The notes under the pieces are model-generated. The model worked only from the letters and a program-made list of their open reading frames with translations. It was not told where the DNA came from and made no database searches. A stretch of 5,712 nt of DNA from assembly GCA_023249795.1 (NCBI GenBank), contig JAHFBU010000124.1, positions 1 to 5,712 of the forward strand, given 5' to 3'. This document shows positions 1 to 5,028 of this stretch, one piece after another (position 1 is the stretch's first letter; each line of letters opens with the position of its first letter). Source of the DNA: Syntrophaceae bacterium (GTDB lineage: Bacteria > Desulfobacterota > Syntrophia > Syntrophales > UBA5619). The translations under genes and the position numbers were made by a program.

Positions 1-1199
1 TCCGCCCGGACCCGAAAGCGGAAGCGGCGGAACCGGTTTTTACCCCGCCCTCCGGCTGGATCGACATGAACGCCGCCATCGCGTCCGTTTCCGATGCGGA
101 GGCCGCCGCTTTCCGCGACGCTCCTTCCGCAGCCGGCGGCGATGATCCGATGGTCCTCTATTTTACGTCCGGCACCACGGGCATGCCCAAAATGGTGCTG
201 CATGATTTCATGCACCCCCTGGGGCATATCGTGACGGCCCATTATTGGCAGCAGCTGACTCCCGACGACCTGCACATCAGCGTGGCCGATACCGGCTGGG
301 CCAAATGCGGCTGGGGCAAACTATACGGCCAGTGGATCATCGGCACTGCCAATTTCGTCTACGACATGGACCGCTTCGTCGCCGCGCGTCTCCTGCAGAA
401 GATCGCGCAATACGGCGTGACCTCGTTCTGCGCTCCGCCCACGATCTACCGCTTCATGATCCAGGAGGAGCTGTCGGCCTATGACCTCTCCTCGCTGCGC
501 GTCGCCTTGACCGCCGGCGAGCCTTTGCAGGCCGAGGTGTTCGACCGTTTCAAGGAGGCCACCGGCCTCCCGATCCTCGAGGGCTTCGGCCAGACGGAAG
601 GAACGGTGATGTGCGCGAGCTTTCCCTGGGATGAGCCCCGCCCGGGGTCGATGGGTAAGCCTGCGCCTCTCTACAACCTCGATATCATCGACGACAACGG
701 GAACTCCTGTTCCCCGGGGAAAGAAGGCAACGTGGTCATCACAGGCCTGGAGGAGGCTCGGCCGATCGGCCTGTTCCGCGGCTACTATCGCGACGAAGCG
801 GCCACGCGGCGCGTCATGCATGACGGGTACTATGAGACGGGGGATGTGGCCTGGCGGGACGAAGACGGTTTCTATTGGTTTGTCGGCCGTTCCGATGATG
901 TCATCAAGTGTTCCGGTTACCGGATCGGGCCCTTCGAGGTCGAAAGCGCGCTTCAGACGCATAAGGCGGTTCTCGAATGCGCCGTCACCGCCGCTCCGGA
1001 CCCGATTCGCGGCCAGGTCGTTAAAGCCTCAATCATCCTGGCCCGCGGCTATGTTCCCTCCGACGCGCTGGTGAAGGAATTGCAGGATCACGTTAAATCC
1101 GTGACCGCCCCCTACAAATATCCGCGGATCATCGTGTTCGTCGATGAGCTTCCGAAAACGATCAGCGGTAAGATCCGCCGCGTCGAAATCCGAAACTGA
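1..1199 (+). CDS. AMP-forming acyl-CoA synthetase, C-terminal part (5' end outside window)
   Basis: This protein would activate a carboxylic acid with ATP to an acyl-adenylate and transfer the acyl group to CoA in the cytoplasm. The reading frame is open from the left edge (codons from position 3), so the ATG at 66 is internal; about 398 residues are visible against roughly 550 for the family, so the first ~150 are missing. The ANL-superfamily motifs occur in order: the phosphate-binding loop YFTSGTTGMPKM at 159-194, GFGQTEGT near 583-606, GYYETGDVAW near 826-855, the hinge region GRSDDVIKCSGYRIGPFEVE near 886-945, and the C-terminal PKTISGKIRR near 1152-1181, whose lysine is the usual adenylation catalytic residue. 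The segment DTGWAKCGWGKLYGQW resembles medium-chain/acetyl-CoA synthetase-like enzymes (ACSM type) more than long-chain FadD. The exact acyl substrate cannot be told. It converges with ppnP, 104 bp away. The family call is firm; specificity is open. Confidence 0.93.
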   Translation, partial: RPDPKAEAAEPVFTPPSGWIDMNAAIASVSDAEAAAFRDAPSAAGGDDPMVLYFTSGTTGMPKMVLHDFMHPLGHIVTAHYWQQLTPDDLHISVADTGWAKCGWGKLYGQWIIGTANFVYDMDRFVAARLLQKIAQYGVTSFCAPPTIYRFMIQEELSAYDLSSLRVALTAGEPLQAEVFDRFKEATGLPILEGFGQTEGTVMCASFPWDEPRPGSMGKPAPLYNLDIIDDNGNSCSPGKEGNVVITGLEEARPIGLFRGYYRDEAATRRVMHDGYYETGDVAWRDEDGFYWFVGRSDDVIKCSGYRIGPFEVESALQTHKAVLECAVTAAPDPIRGQVVKASIILARGYVPSDALVKELQDHVKSVTAPYKYPRIIVFVDELPKTISGKIRRVEIRN

Positions 1200-1303
1200 A
1201 TCGTCAGGATCTGTGCACGCTGCTCAAAGCCGAAATCGCGGAAGAGATCCTCTTCGTGAGGGCGGCATGATGCGGCTTCCCCCGTTCCGGTGGTTCCCGC
1301 CTG

Positions 1304-1618
1304 CTATCCGTATGAACAGCAATAATCCACGGCTCCCTTGAGTTTCAGTTTGAAGGAGGAGTCGGGTGGCACTTCAAAGGATTGACCGGTCTTGAAGGTC
1401 TGCCAGTTTTCTTGCCCCGGCAGGAGCACATCCATTTCGCCGTTGAGCATTTCCATGATCTCGCGAGATCCGGTGCCGAATTCATATTCGCCCGGCATCA
1501 TGAAGCCGAGTGTCTTGCGCGTGCCGTCGGCGAACAGGACAGTGCGGCTTGTAACTTTCCCGTCGAAATAGACGTTGGCCTTCTTGACGATGGTGACATT
1601 TTCAAAATTGTCTGACAT
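1304..1618 (-). CDS. ppnP: Pyrimidine/purine nucleoside phosphorylase PpnP (YaiE/DUF1255 family)
   Basis: PpnP enzymes are small cupin-fold proteins that split purine and pyrimidine nucleosides with phosphate into base and ribose 1-phosphate (nucleoside salvage). The 104-residue product has the family pattern: an N-terminal YFDGKVTSR segment, then PGEYEFGTGSREIMEML, the core GEMDVLLPG, and near the end W-x-TFKTGQSFEVPPDSSFKL followed by DYCCSYG. These line up with E. coli YaiE (GEYTFST, NVLLPD, NVPGHSEF, YLCRYL), and the length is typical (about 95 in E. coli). I place the start at the ATG ending at 1618 (MSDNFENV) because GGAGGAA at 1625-1631 lies six bases upstream; the earlier in-frame ATG at 1631-1633 overlaps this ribosome binding site and is unlikely to be used. 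It is monocistronic: its neighbours are a convergent synthetase and a polymerase relic. Recognition rests on remembered family sequence, not a search. Confidence 0.92.
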   Translation of the reverse strand: MSDNFENVTIVKKANVYFDGKVTSRTVLFADGTRKTLGFMMPGEYEFGTGSREIMEMLNGEMDVLLPGQENWQTFKTGQSFEVPPDSSFKLKLKGAVDYCCSYG

Positions 1619-1624
1619 GCTGTA

Positions 1625-1631
1625 TTCCTCC
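1625..1631 (-). promoter_or_regulatory. Ribosome binding site of ppnP
   Basis: GGAGGAA read on the minus strand, six bases before the ATG at 1618. It decides the start, because the alternative upstream ATG shares bases with the GGAGG core. Confidence 0.8.
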
Positions 1632-1651
1632 ATCAAGGTAATCGTTTAATA

Positions 1652-1680
1652 TAAATATTCGGCTCCCGCTTCTTGCCCAA
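1652..1680 (-). promoter_or_regulatory. Candidate sigma-70-type promoter for ppnP
   Basis: On the minus strand, TTGGGC (1675-1680) and TATTTA (1652-1657) are separated by exactly 17 bases in a locally AT-rich stretch just upstream of ppnP. The boxes match the consensus only partly; an alternative -10, TATATT, lies a few bases further on. It would give a leader of about 25-30 nt. Inference from pattern only. Confidence 0.35.
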
Positions 1681-1681
1681 T

Positions 1682-1709
1682 GACGTTGCGGATGGCAATC
1701 CGCAGCGTC
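1682..1709. repeat. Strong inverted repeat (12-bp stem, 4-nt loop) upstream of ppnP
   Basis: GACGTTGCGGAT and ATCCGCAGCGTC flank a GGCA loop. Eleven of twelve positions pair perfectly and the twelfth would be a G-U pair in RNA. It directly abuts the -35 box of the candidate ppnP promoter. No T-run follows on either strand, so it is not a standard intrinsic terminator. It could be an operator, a REP-like palindrome or a remnant of one. A second, weaker inverted repeat (GACGC/GCGTC) follows at about 1713-1730. The rest of 1637-1858 shows no gene I can support. Confidence 0.6.
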
Positions 1710-1858
1710 GATGACGCGGCGCGTAGCGTCCGCGCCACCTCGCATTATATGATCTCCGGATAAGACCCTTTTCCCGCATCTTGTCGGCCTAAGCTGATTC
1801 AGCACATACCAGAAAATCAGAAGATGTTACATCAAATTGTATTTGTCAGACGGACGCC

Positions 1859-2008
1859 CGTCTCGCCGTAGAGCTGCGCCTGTTCGAGGACGGTGAACAT
1901 TCCCCGTCGGCCCTTGACCTTGACCTCGATTGCGTGAGAGGCGCCGAAGTGGAGGGCGTGCTTGCCGTATTTTCCGGAGAGGGCGTCCACCGTCTCGAAG
2001 AGCTCCCG
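1859..2008 (-). pseudogene. Relic A: fragment of a Y-family DNA polymerase gene (near the C-terminus)
   Basis: The minus strand encodes ELFETVDALSGKYGKHALHF...GASHAIEV...VKGRRGMFTV...QLYGETG, matching ELYEAVDALSGKYGKHTLHL...GASHPIEV...GKGRRGTPTV...RLYGET in the polymerase at the right end of the window (5083-5232). By eye the 150 bases align without gaps with about 25 differences (~83% identity), many of them silent. Homology stops sharply on both sides: the conserved C-terminal ending (HLGLPMF...) is replaced by a short unrelated tail and stop, and the upstream part of the gene is absent. The reading frame continues through unrelated sequence toward the ABC-F gene, with no credible ribosome binding site. 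It is too small to fold as a little-finger domain, so I call it a non-functional remnant. Its partner segment is at 4091-4225. Confidence 0.85.
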
Positions 2009-2010
2009 TG

Positions 2011-2033
2011 TTAAATGAAACCGTCCCCTTTTT
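2011..2033. other. Junction motif between the polymerase relic and the ABC-F gene
   Basis: TTAAATGAAACCGTCCCC followed by a T-run begins immediately after homology to the polymerase ends. Read on the minus strand it is an A-run followed by GGGGACGGTTTCATTTAA, which resembles motifs I have seen repeated in intergenic DNA of some deltaproteobacteria (recollection, unverified). An 18-base stretch at 4059-4076 matches it at 13 positions in the same orientation and lies near the other relic's edge. It may mark a rearrangement end. Confidence 0.35.
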
Positions 2034-2053
2034 CGGATTTTCAATTTGAGGCT

Positions 2054-3688
2054 TCAGGCTGCGCGGTGCTCGCGGCCCGAGGTCTCCAGGTAGTAATCGT
2101 AATGGCCGTTATAGGTGCGCATCCGGCCATGGTCGATTTCAAAGACGCGGTTGACGAGGCATCTGAGGAAGTGGCGGTCGTGGCTGACAAGCACCACCGT
2201 GCCCGAAAAATTCTGCAGGGCGGTCAGCAGTGTTTCGCGGGACTGGATATCGAGATGGTTGGTCGGTTCATCGAGGATCAGCAGGTTGATCGGCCGCACC
2301 AGCATCGTTGCCAGAACCACCCGGCTCTTTTCACCGCCGGAGAGGTTTTCGATCCGCTTGTAGATATCATCCCCCTGAAACAGAAAGGCGGCGCAGAGGT
2401 TGCGCAGCGTGCCGAGATGGGCCTCCGGCATGGCATCCTGCACGGTATCCAGCACGCTCTTCCGGGGGTCGAGAATATCCATCGCATGCTGCGAAAAATA
2501 GCCGGGATAGACGTTCGCTCCCAGGGTCAGACTGCCGGTCGTCGGCTCGGCCTGGCCCGCCAGCACCTTCAGGAAGGTTGATTTTCCGGCGCCGTTGACG
2601 CCGACCACGGCGATCTTTTCCTGACGCCGGATCATCCCGGTGATCCCGCCGAACACGGACTTCTCCCTCCCATCGGGAAGCGACCAGACCTTGCCGAGGT
2701 TGTCGAGACGGATCACGTCGTCGCCGCTGCGCGGCGGGTCGGCAAAGTTGAACCTGAAGGAGCGCTGTTCGGCCGGAATCTCGATGCGCTCGATCTTGGC
2801 AATCTTCTTGACCCGCGACTGCACCTGGGAGGCGTGCGACGCGCGCGCCGCGAAACGGGCGATGAACTCCTCTTCCTTGGCGAGCATCTCTTGCTGGCGG
2901 CGGTGGCTGGCCAGCAGTTGCTCACGCCGGACCTCCCGTTCCCGCAGGTAGAAGTCGTAGTTGCCGCTGTAGGTGGTGATCGTGCGGTTCGCAACCTCGA
3001 CAATGCGGGTCACAACCCGGTTCATGAATTCGCGATCATGGCTCGTCATCAGAAGGGCCCCCTTGAATGAACCGGAGAGCCACTCCTCGAGCCAGATGAT
3101 CGATTCCACATCCAGGTGGTTGGTCGGTTCATCCAGCAGCAGCACGTCGGGATTGATCGACAGGATTTTGGCCAGCGCGATGCGCATTTTCCAGCCACCG
3201 CTGAAGGCTTCCACCGGGTGGTGATATTCATCCGACCCGATCCCGAGGCCGGTCAGGATAACCTGTGCCCGGCTTTCCAGATCATAGCCGCCGCGATGCT
3301 CGAACTCGGCCTGAATATTGCCGTAGCGCTCCAGCAGGTCCGCCATCGCATCCTCTTCCATCGGTTCGCACATGGCCGCTTCCATCTCCCAGATCTGACG
3401 GCCGAGCGCCATCACCGCTTCGGAGGCGGACATCACCTCCTGAAGCGCCGAGCGGCCGGACATCGCGCCGACGTCCTGAGAAAAATAGCCGCAAACGATA
3501 TTGCGCGCCTTCGTAATCTCTCCGGCGTCGAACTCCTCCTCGCCCATGATCAGACGGAAGATGCTCGTTTTGCCCGCGCCGTTGGGCCCGACCAGGCCGC
3601 TGCGGCTACCGGGCAGAATCTGAAAACTGGCATCCCGAAACAGGACCTGCGGACCATACTGTTTGCTGATGCCGCTGAAATGAATCAT
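2054..3688 (-). CDS. ABC-F family ATPase (YheS/YdiF-like, ribosome-associated)
   Basis: ABC-F proteins are soluble tandem ATPases that bind the ribosomal E site and relieve stalled or antibiotic-blocked translation; they are not transporters. The 544-residue product has two complete nucleotide-binding domains and no membrane segment. Domain 1: Walker A GPNGAGKTS at residues 34-42, signature FSGGWKMR, Walker B LLLDEPTNHLD near residue 190, and a TSHDREF switch. Domain 2: Walker A GVNGAGKST near residue 363, signature LSGGEKSR near 447, Walker B LILDEPTNHLD near 470, and VSHDRHF. The interdomain linker, near residues 255-310, is charged and helical (REQLLASHRRQQEMLAKEEE, then FIARF...ASQVQSRVKK), as in the P-site tRNA-interacting motif. 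It ends soon after the second domain, so the Uup-type C-terminal coiled coil is absent. The start at 3688 (MIHFSGISKQYG) follows a GGAGG ten bases upstream; the 20 extra upstream residues in frame do not look coding. Its cellular substrate, and whether it confers resistance, cannot be told from sequence. Confidence 0.95.
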   Translation of the reverse strand: MIHFSGISKQYGPQVLFRDASFQILPGSRSGLVGPNGAGKTSIFRLIMGEEEFDAGEITKARNIVCGYFSQDVGAMSGRSALQEVMSASEAVMALGRQIWEMEAAMCEPMEEDAMADLLERYGNIQAEFEHRGGYDLESRAQVILTGLGIGSDEYHHPVEAFSGGWKMRIALAKILSINPDVLLLDEPTNHLDVESIIWLEEWLSGSFKGALLMTSHDREFMNRVVTRIVEVANRTITTYSGNYDFYLREREVRREQLLASHRRQQEMLAKEEEFIARFAARASHASQVQSRVKKIAKIERIEIPAEQRSFRFNFADPPRSGDDVIRLDNLGKVWSLPDGREKSVFGGITGMIRRQEKIAVVGVNGAGKSTFLKVLAGQAEPTTGSLTLGANVYPGYFSQHAMDILDPRKSVLDTVQDAMPEAHLGTLRNLCAAFLFQGDDIYKRIENLSGGEKSRVVLATMLVRPINLLILDEPTNHLDIQSRETLLTALQNFSGTVVLVSHDRHFLRCLVNRVFEIDHGRMRTYNGHYDYYLETSGREHRAA

Positions 3689-3698
3689 CTCTGCTAAA

Positions 3699-3718
3699 CC
3701 TCCGCTCAAAGTGAGCGG
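3699..3718 (-). promoter_or_regulatory. Ribosome binding site of the ABC-F gene overlapping a hairpin
   Basis: On the minus strand CCGCTCA and TGAGCGG (3712-3718 and 3702-3708) form a perfect 7-bp stem with a 3-nt loop, and the last two G residues of the stem are the first two of the GGAGG Shine-Dalgarno at 3699-3703. If formed in the mRNA, the hairpin would partly cover the ribosome binding site. Leader-controlled translation is known for some ABC-F genes; regulation here is inference only. Confidence 0.45.
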
Positions 3719-3798
3719 GGTGCTAACACATCCTTGATACCGCGGCAAGACAATTTGATGTGGTTGACAATCCTCGGCCTGTCGGCTACTTCTTGCGG

Positions 3799-3965
3799 AT
3801 GGAACAGCTTCTCGCTCCTATGGTTACCCTGCGTTGTTCGCGCTGAGCTTTCTCGCCTCGACCCTGATCCCGCTCGGTTCAGAGTGGCTTGTGGCTGCGA
3901 TGCTGATCAACCATCACGATCCGGTCATGACCGTGGCTGTGGCGACCGTCGGGAACACGCTGGGA
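3799..3965 (+). pseudogene. Frameshifted, truncated yqaA-like (DedA-related membrane protein) gene
   Basis: From ATG 3799 the frame reads MEQLLAP and hits TGA at 3844. One frame over, from about 3816, it reads SYGYPALFALSFLAST...LIPLGSEWLVAAMLI...HHDPVMTVAVATVGNTLG, the N-terminal part of YqaA/DedA-like inner-membrane proteins, including the hydrophobic first helix, the P-L-G-S-E segment and the A-T-x-G-N-x-L-G motif. Removing two bases in the CTCCTAT run around 3815-3819 would join them as MEQLLAYGYPALF, a natural start for this family. After NTLG (about 3965) similarity ends and is replaced by repeat-like sequence, so roughly two thirds of the usual ~140-200 residues are missing. Two independent lesions make a functional product very unlikely. 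No clear ribosome binding site precedes the ATG. It is transcribed divergently from the ABC-F gene. Confidence 0.72.
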
Positions 3966-4090
3966 GTGAATCGGAATCATTCGACAAGCTCGGGACAGGT
4001 TTTTGGACAGATGCGCAGATCGACCTTCCCGGCTTTTGCCGGGACAGTCTCCGATGTTTTGAATCAGTCCGACCCCGCTTTTGCGGCAGG
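3966..4090. repeat. Repeat-like intergenic segment between the yqaA relic and polymerase relic B
   Basis: This stretch interrupts yqaA and ends exactly where homology to the polymerase begins. It holds TTCGACAAGCTCGGGACAGG at 3980-3999, which resembles the dispersed CCTGAGCTTGTCGAA-type short repeats found in many bacterial genomes (known type, recalled). It also holds a perfect hairpin at 4027-4044 and a small CCGC-TTTT-GCGG hairpin at 4075-4086. The octamer CGGGACAG occurs twice (3991-3998, 4040-4047). No transposase gene is present. A non-autonomous mobile or REP-like element, or a mosaic of several, is the likely explanation. Confidence 0.5.
4027..4044. repeat. Perfect hairpin TCCCGGC-TTTT-GCCGGGA
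   Basis: A 7-bp GC-rich stem with a TTTT loop (AAAA on the other strand) inside the repeat-like segment. There is no T-run after the stem on either strand, so a terminator role is weakly supported; it is better seen as the core palindrome of a short repeat. Confidence 0.6.
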
Positions 4091-4225
4091 CCATCAGGAC
4101 AACGCCGGTCGCCCGGTAGATCGCGTAGCGCTTGTACATCCCGTTGAACAGGCCGCGGAGGAGCTCGGAGAGCTCCAGCGGGTGGGAAGAGGGGCGGCTC
4201 AGTTTTGCCTCCCGCCCCTCCGTGT
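4091..4225 (-). pseudogene. Relic B: fragment of a Y-family DNA polymerase gene (middle of the little-finger domain)
   Basis: The minus strand encodes TEGREAKLSRPSSHPLEL, then SELLRGLFNGMYKRYAIYRA and TGVVLM, differing from the intact polymerase (5298-5432) at only two residues in this span. At the DNA level I count 7 differences in 135 ungapped bases (~95% identity). Homology ends abruptly on both sides: at 4226 the upstream coding sequence is unrelated to the polymerase, and at 4090 the repeat-like segment starts. The surrounding minus-strand frame stays open to a TGA at 3879-3881, but that continuation encodes low-quality repeat-derived sequence, so I do not call a protein. Relative to the intact gene, this piece lies just upstream of relic A, with a 65-bp gap (5233-5297) represented in neither. 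Confidence 0.88.
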
Positions 4226-4328
4226 TCTTCAGGATGGCGGCCCAGGGGATGGGATTCTTCCCGGCAAACGCCTGCCGGACATCCACTTCAGTCGCTATGT
4301 TGACCGCTTCGACAGGGGGCGGTGTGTC
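4226..4328. other. Spacer of unknown origin between the ferritin-like gene and relic B
   Basis: About 100 bases with no recognised gene. The minus strand is open in frame with relic B (it includes DVRQAFAGKNPIPWAAILKN) but has no ribosome binding site and does not match the polymerase at this position. It contains an inverted repeat CCGGCA-AACGCC-TGCCGG at 4261-4278 and a TTCGACAGG sequence near 4308-4316 reminiscent of the repeat at 3980. It may be part of the same repeat mosaic. Confidence 0.4.
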
Positions 4329-4769
4329 TCACCCGCCGTATGGATACATCCCCTCCTTGATGAGTCTAAGGTTGGCAAGGAGTTTTTCGTGTTTCCTTTC
4401 ATCCTCCATCAGATAGGAAATCAGGTAGCGCTGGACGACATTTCCGGAGCTGCCCAGAGCCTTCAAGCTTTGCTCCGCCAGTTCGATGCTCTTCTTTTCA
4501 ATCTTTAGGTGTTCCTCCAGAGCCATCCAGATGGTCTGGATGTCCTCGACGCGAATGGCGATCGCCGCTCGCTCCAGAGAGTCAACGATAGTCTGCTGCA
4601 CCCGATGATGGAGGTTGGCGTCTCCCTGAATTATCTCCATCACCAAGTGGATCAACGGATTAGTCGTCCCCTCCATCACCGCTGCCGTCTTGGATATGGT
4701 TGCGTTTTCAATCTGCTGCCATTGCTTCATGACCTCTGTAAGTTTCTGCTGTTCTTCTTTCATCATCAT
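4329..4769 (-). CDS. Small ferritin-like four-helix protein, function unknown
   Basis: The 146-residue product is strongly helical, with four or five amphipathic segments, and resembles uncharacterised ferritin-like proteins of bacteria and archaea that end in MYPYGG. Candidate metal ligands can be seen: D50-x-x-x-H54-H55, E86-H87-x-x-x-E91, and the E124-x-x-H127 pair in MEDERKH. The last is the E-x-x-H pattern of di-iron ferritin-like domains, but the full canonical set (two E-x-x-H plus two single E) is not clearly present, so metal binding is a guess. No signal peptide or membrane segment is seen, so it should be cytoplasmic. The start is the first of three consecutive ATGs, eight bases after GGAG in AAAGGAGAT. 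It is monocistronic, with ~260 bp to the polymerase upstream and relic DNA downstream. Its base composition looks more AT-rich than the ABC-F gene. A role in oxygen or metal stress would be inference. Confidence 0.8.
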   Translation of the reverse strand: MMMKEEQQKLTEVMKQWQQIENATISKTAAVMEGTTNPLIHLVMEIIQGDANLHHRVQQTIVDSLERAAIAIRVEDIQTIWMALEEHLKIEKKSIELAEQSLKALGSSGNVVQRYLISYLMEDERKHEKLLANLRLIKEGMYPYGG

Positions 4770-4775
4770 TTTTTT

Positions 4776-4784
4776 ATCTCCTTT
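4776..4784 (-). promoter_or_regulatory. Ribosome binding site of the ferritin-like gene
   Basis: AAAGGAGAT on the minus strand, followed by an A-rich spacer and the first of three tandem ATG codons. This is a strong, well-spaced Shine-Dalgarno and supports the gene being real. Confidence 0.85.
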
Positions 4785-4888
4785 CTTTTTGCTTGCAACT
4801 CCTGTTGTTACAGATCAACATCCGTTCCCGCTCACCGAGCCGGCGAGGGGCTCTCATTTCCAAAGCTGAACGGAAAAGGGCCGGAAGC

Positions 4889-4918
4889 GTATTACAGCCG
4901 GGGGATGGAGCCTGGCAA
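4889..4918 (-). promoter_or_regulatory. Possible promoter of the ferritin-like gene
   Basis: On the minus strand TTGCCA (4913-4918, one mismatch to TTGACA) and TAATAC (4889-4894) are 18 bases apart. It would give a leader of about 110 nt. The -10 match is poor, so this is only a candidate. Confidence 0.25.
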
Positions 4919-4930
4919 ATGCTCTTTCGT

Positions 4931-4955
4931 AGCTGAGATATTAGTTCTCTCAGCT
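4931..4955. terminator. Hairpin downstream of the polymerase gene, possible weak terminator
   Basis: AGCTGAGA and TCTCAGCT form a perfect 8-bp stem with a 9-nt loop, about 75 bases beyond the polymerase stop on its transcript side. No U-tract follows on the minus strand, so intrinsic termination is doubtful. The rest of 4785-5028 has a GCGGCGCCGC palindrome at 5011-5020 just after the polymerase stop and nothing else recognised. Confidence 0.35.
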
Positions 4956-5028
4956 CTTTAGGACAATGGGGAAGGAATGGGAGTATTATCGTAAGTGAAC
5001 TCTATCTCTTGCGGCGCCGCTACGACTC

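Noticed and set aside
1602..1805. 67-codon minus-strand reading frame upstream of ppnP
   Set aside because: It overlaps the ppnP start region, the palindrome and the candidate promoter, and has no recognisable protein features.
2015..3697. Several plus-strand reading frames of 80-190 codons opposite the ABC-F gene
   Set aside because: They are antisense shadows of a conserved, motif-rich gene in high-GC DNA, with no independent ribosome binding sites or family motifs.
1829..3761. Exact 12-base inverted repeat ACATCAAATTGT (1829-1840) and ACAATTTGATGT (3750-3761) flanking relic A and the ABC-F gene, like transposon ends
   Set aside because: About one such match is expected by chance in a window this size, it does not extend beyond 12 bases, and it does not coincide with the observed homology breakpoints.
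3764..3792. Plus-strand TTGACA with a weak TACTTC 17 bases on, as a promoter for the yqaA relic
   Set aside because: The -35 is perfect but the -10 is poor, no ribosome binding site follows and the gene is broken, so it is not supported as a functional promoter.
3879..4328. Open minus-strand frame directly following the ferritin-like TGA in the same frame, suggesting stop-codon readthrough or selenocysteine
   Set aside because: The continuation is a patchwork of unknown spacer, polymerase relic and repeat sequence; the ferritin-like protein already has a natural family ending (MYPYGG). No supporting RNA element was looked for beyond inspection, and coincidence is the simpler explanation.
3834..4508. 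Long plus-strand reading frame of ~224 codons starting within the yqaA relic
   Set aside because: Only the first ~45 codons resemble a protein family. The rest is read through repeat DNA and antisense to the polymerase relic and the ferritin-like gene.
5011..5020. GCGGCGCCGC palindrome after the polymerase stop, as a terminator
   Set aside because: It has no loop-forming spacer and no following U-tract; a GC-rich 10-base palindrome is not enough.
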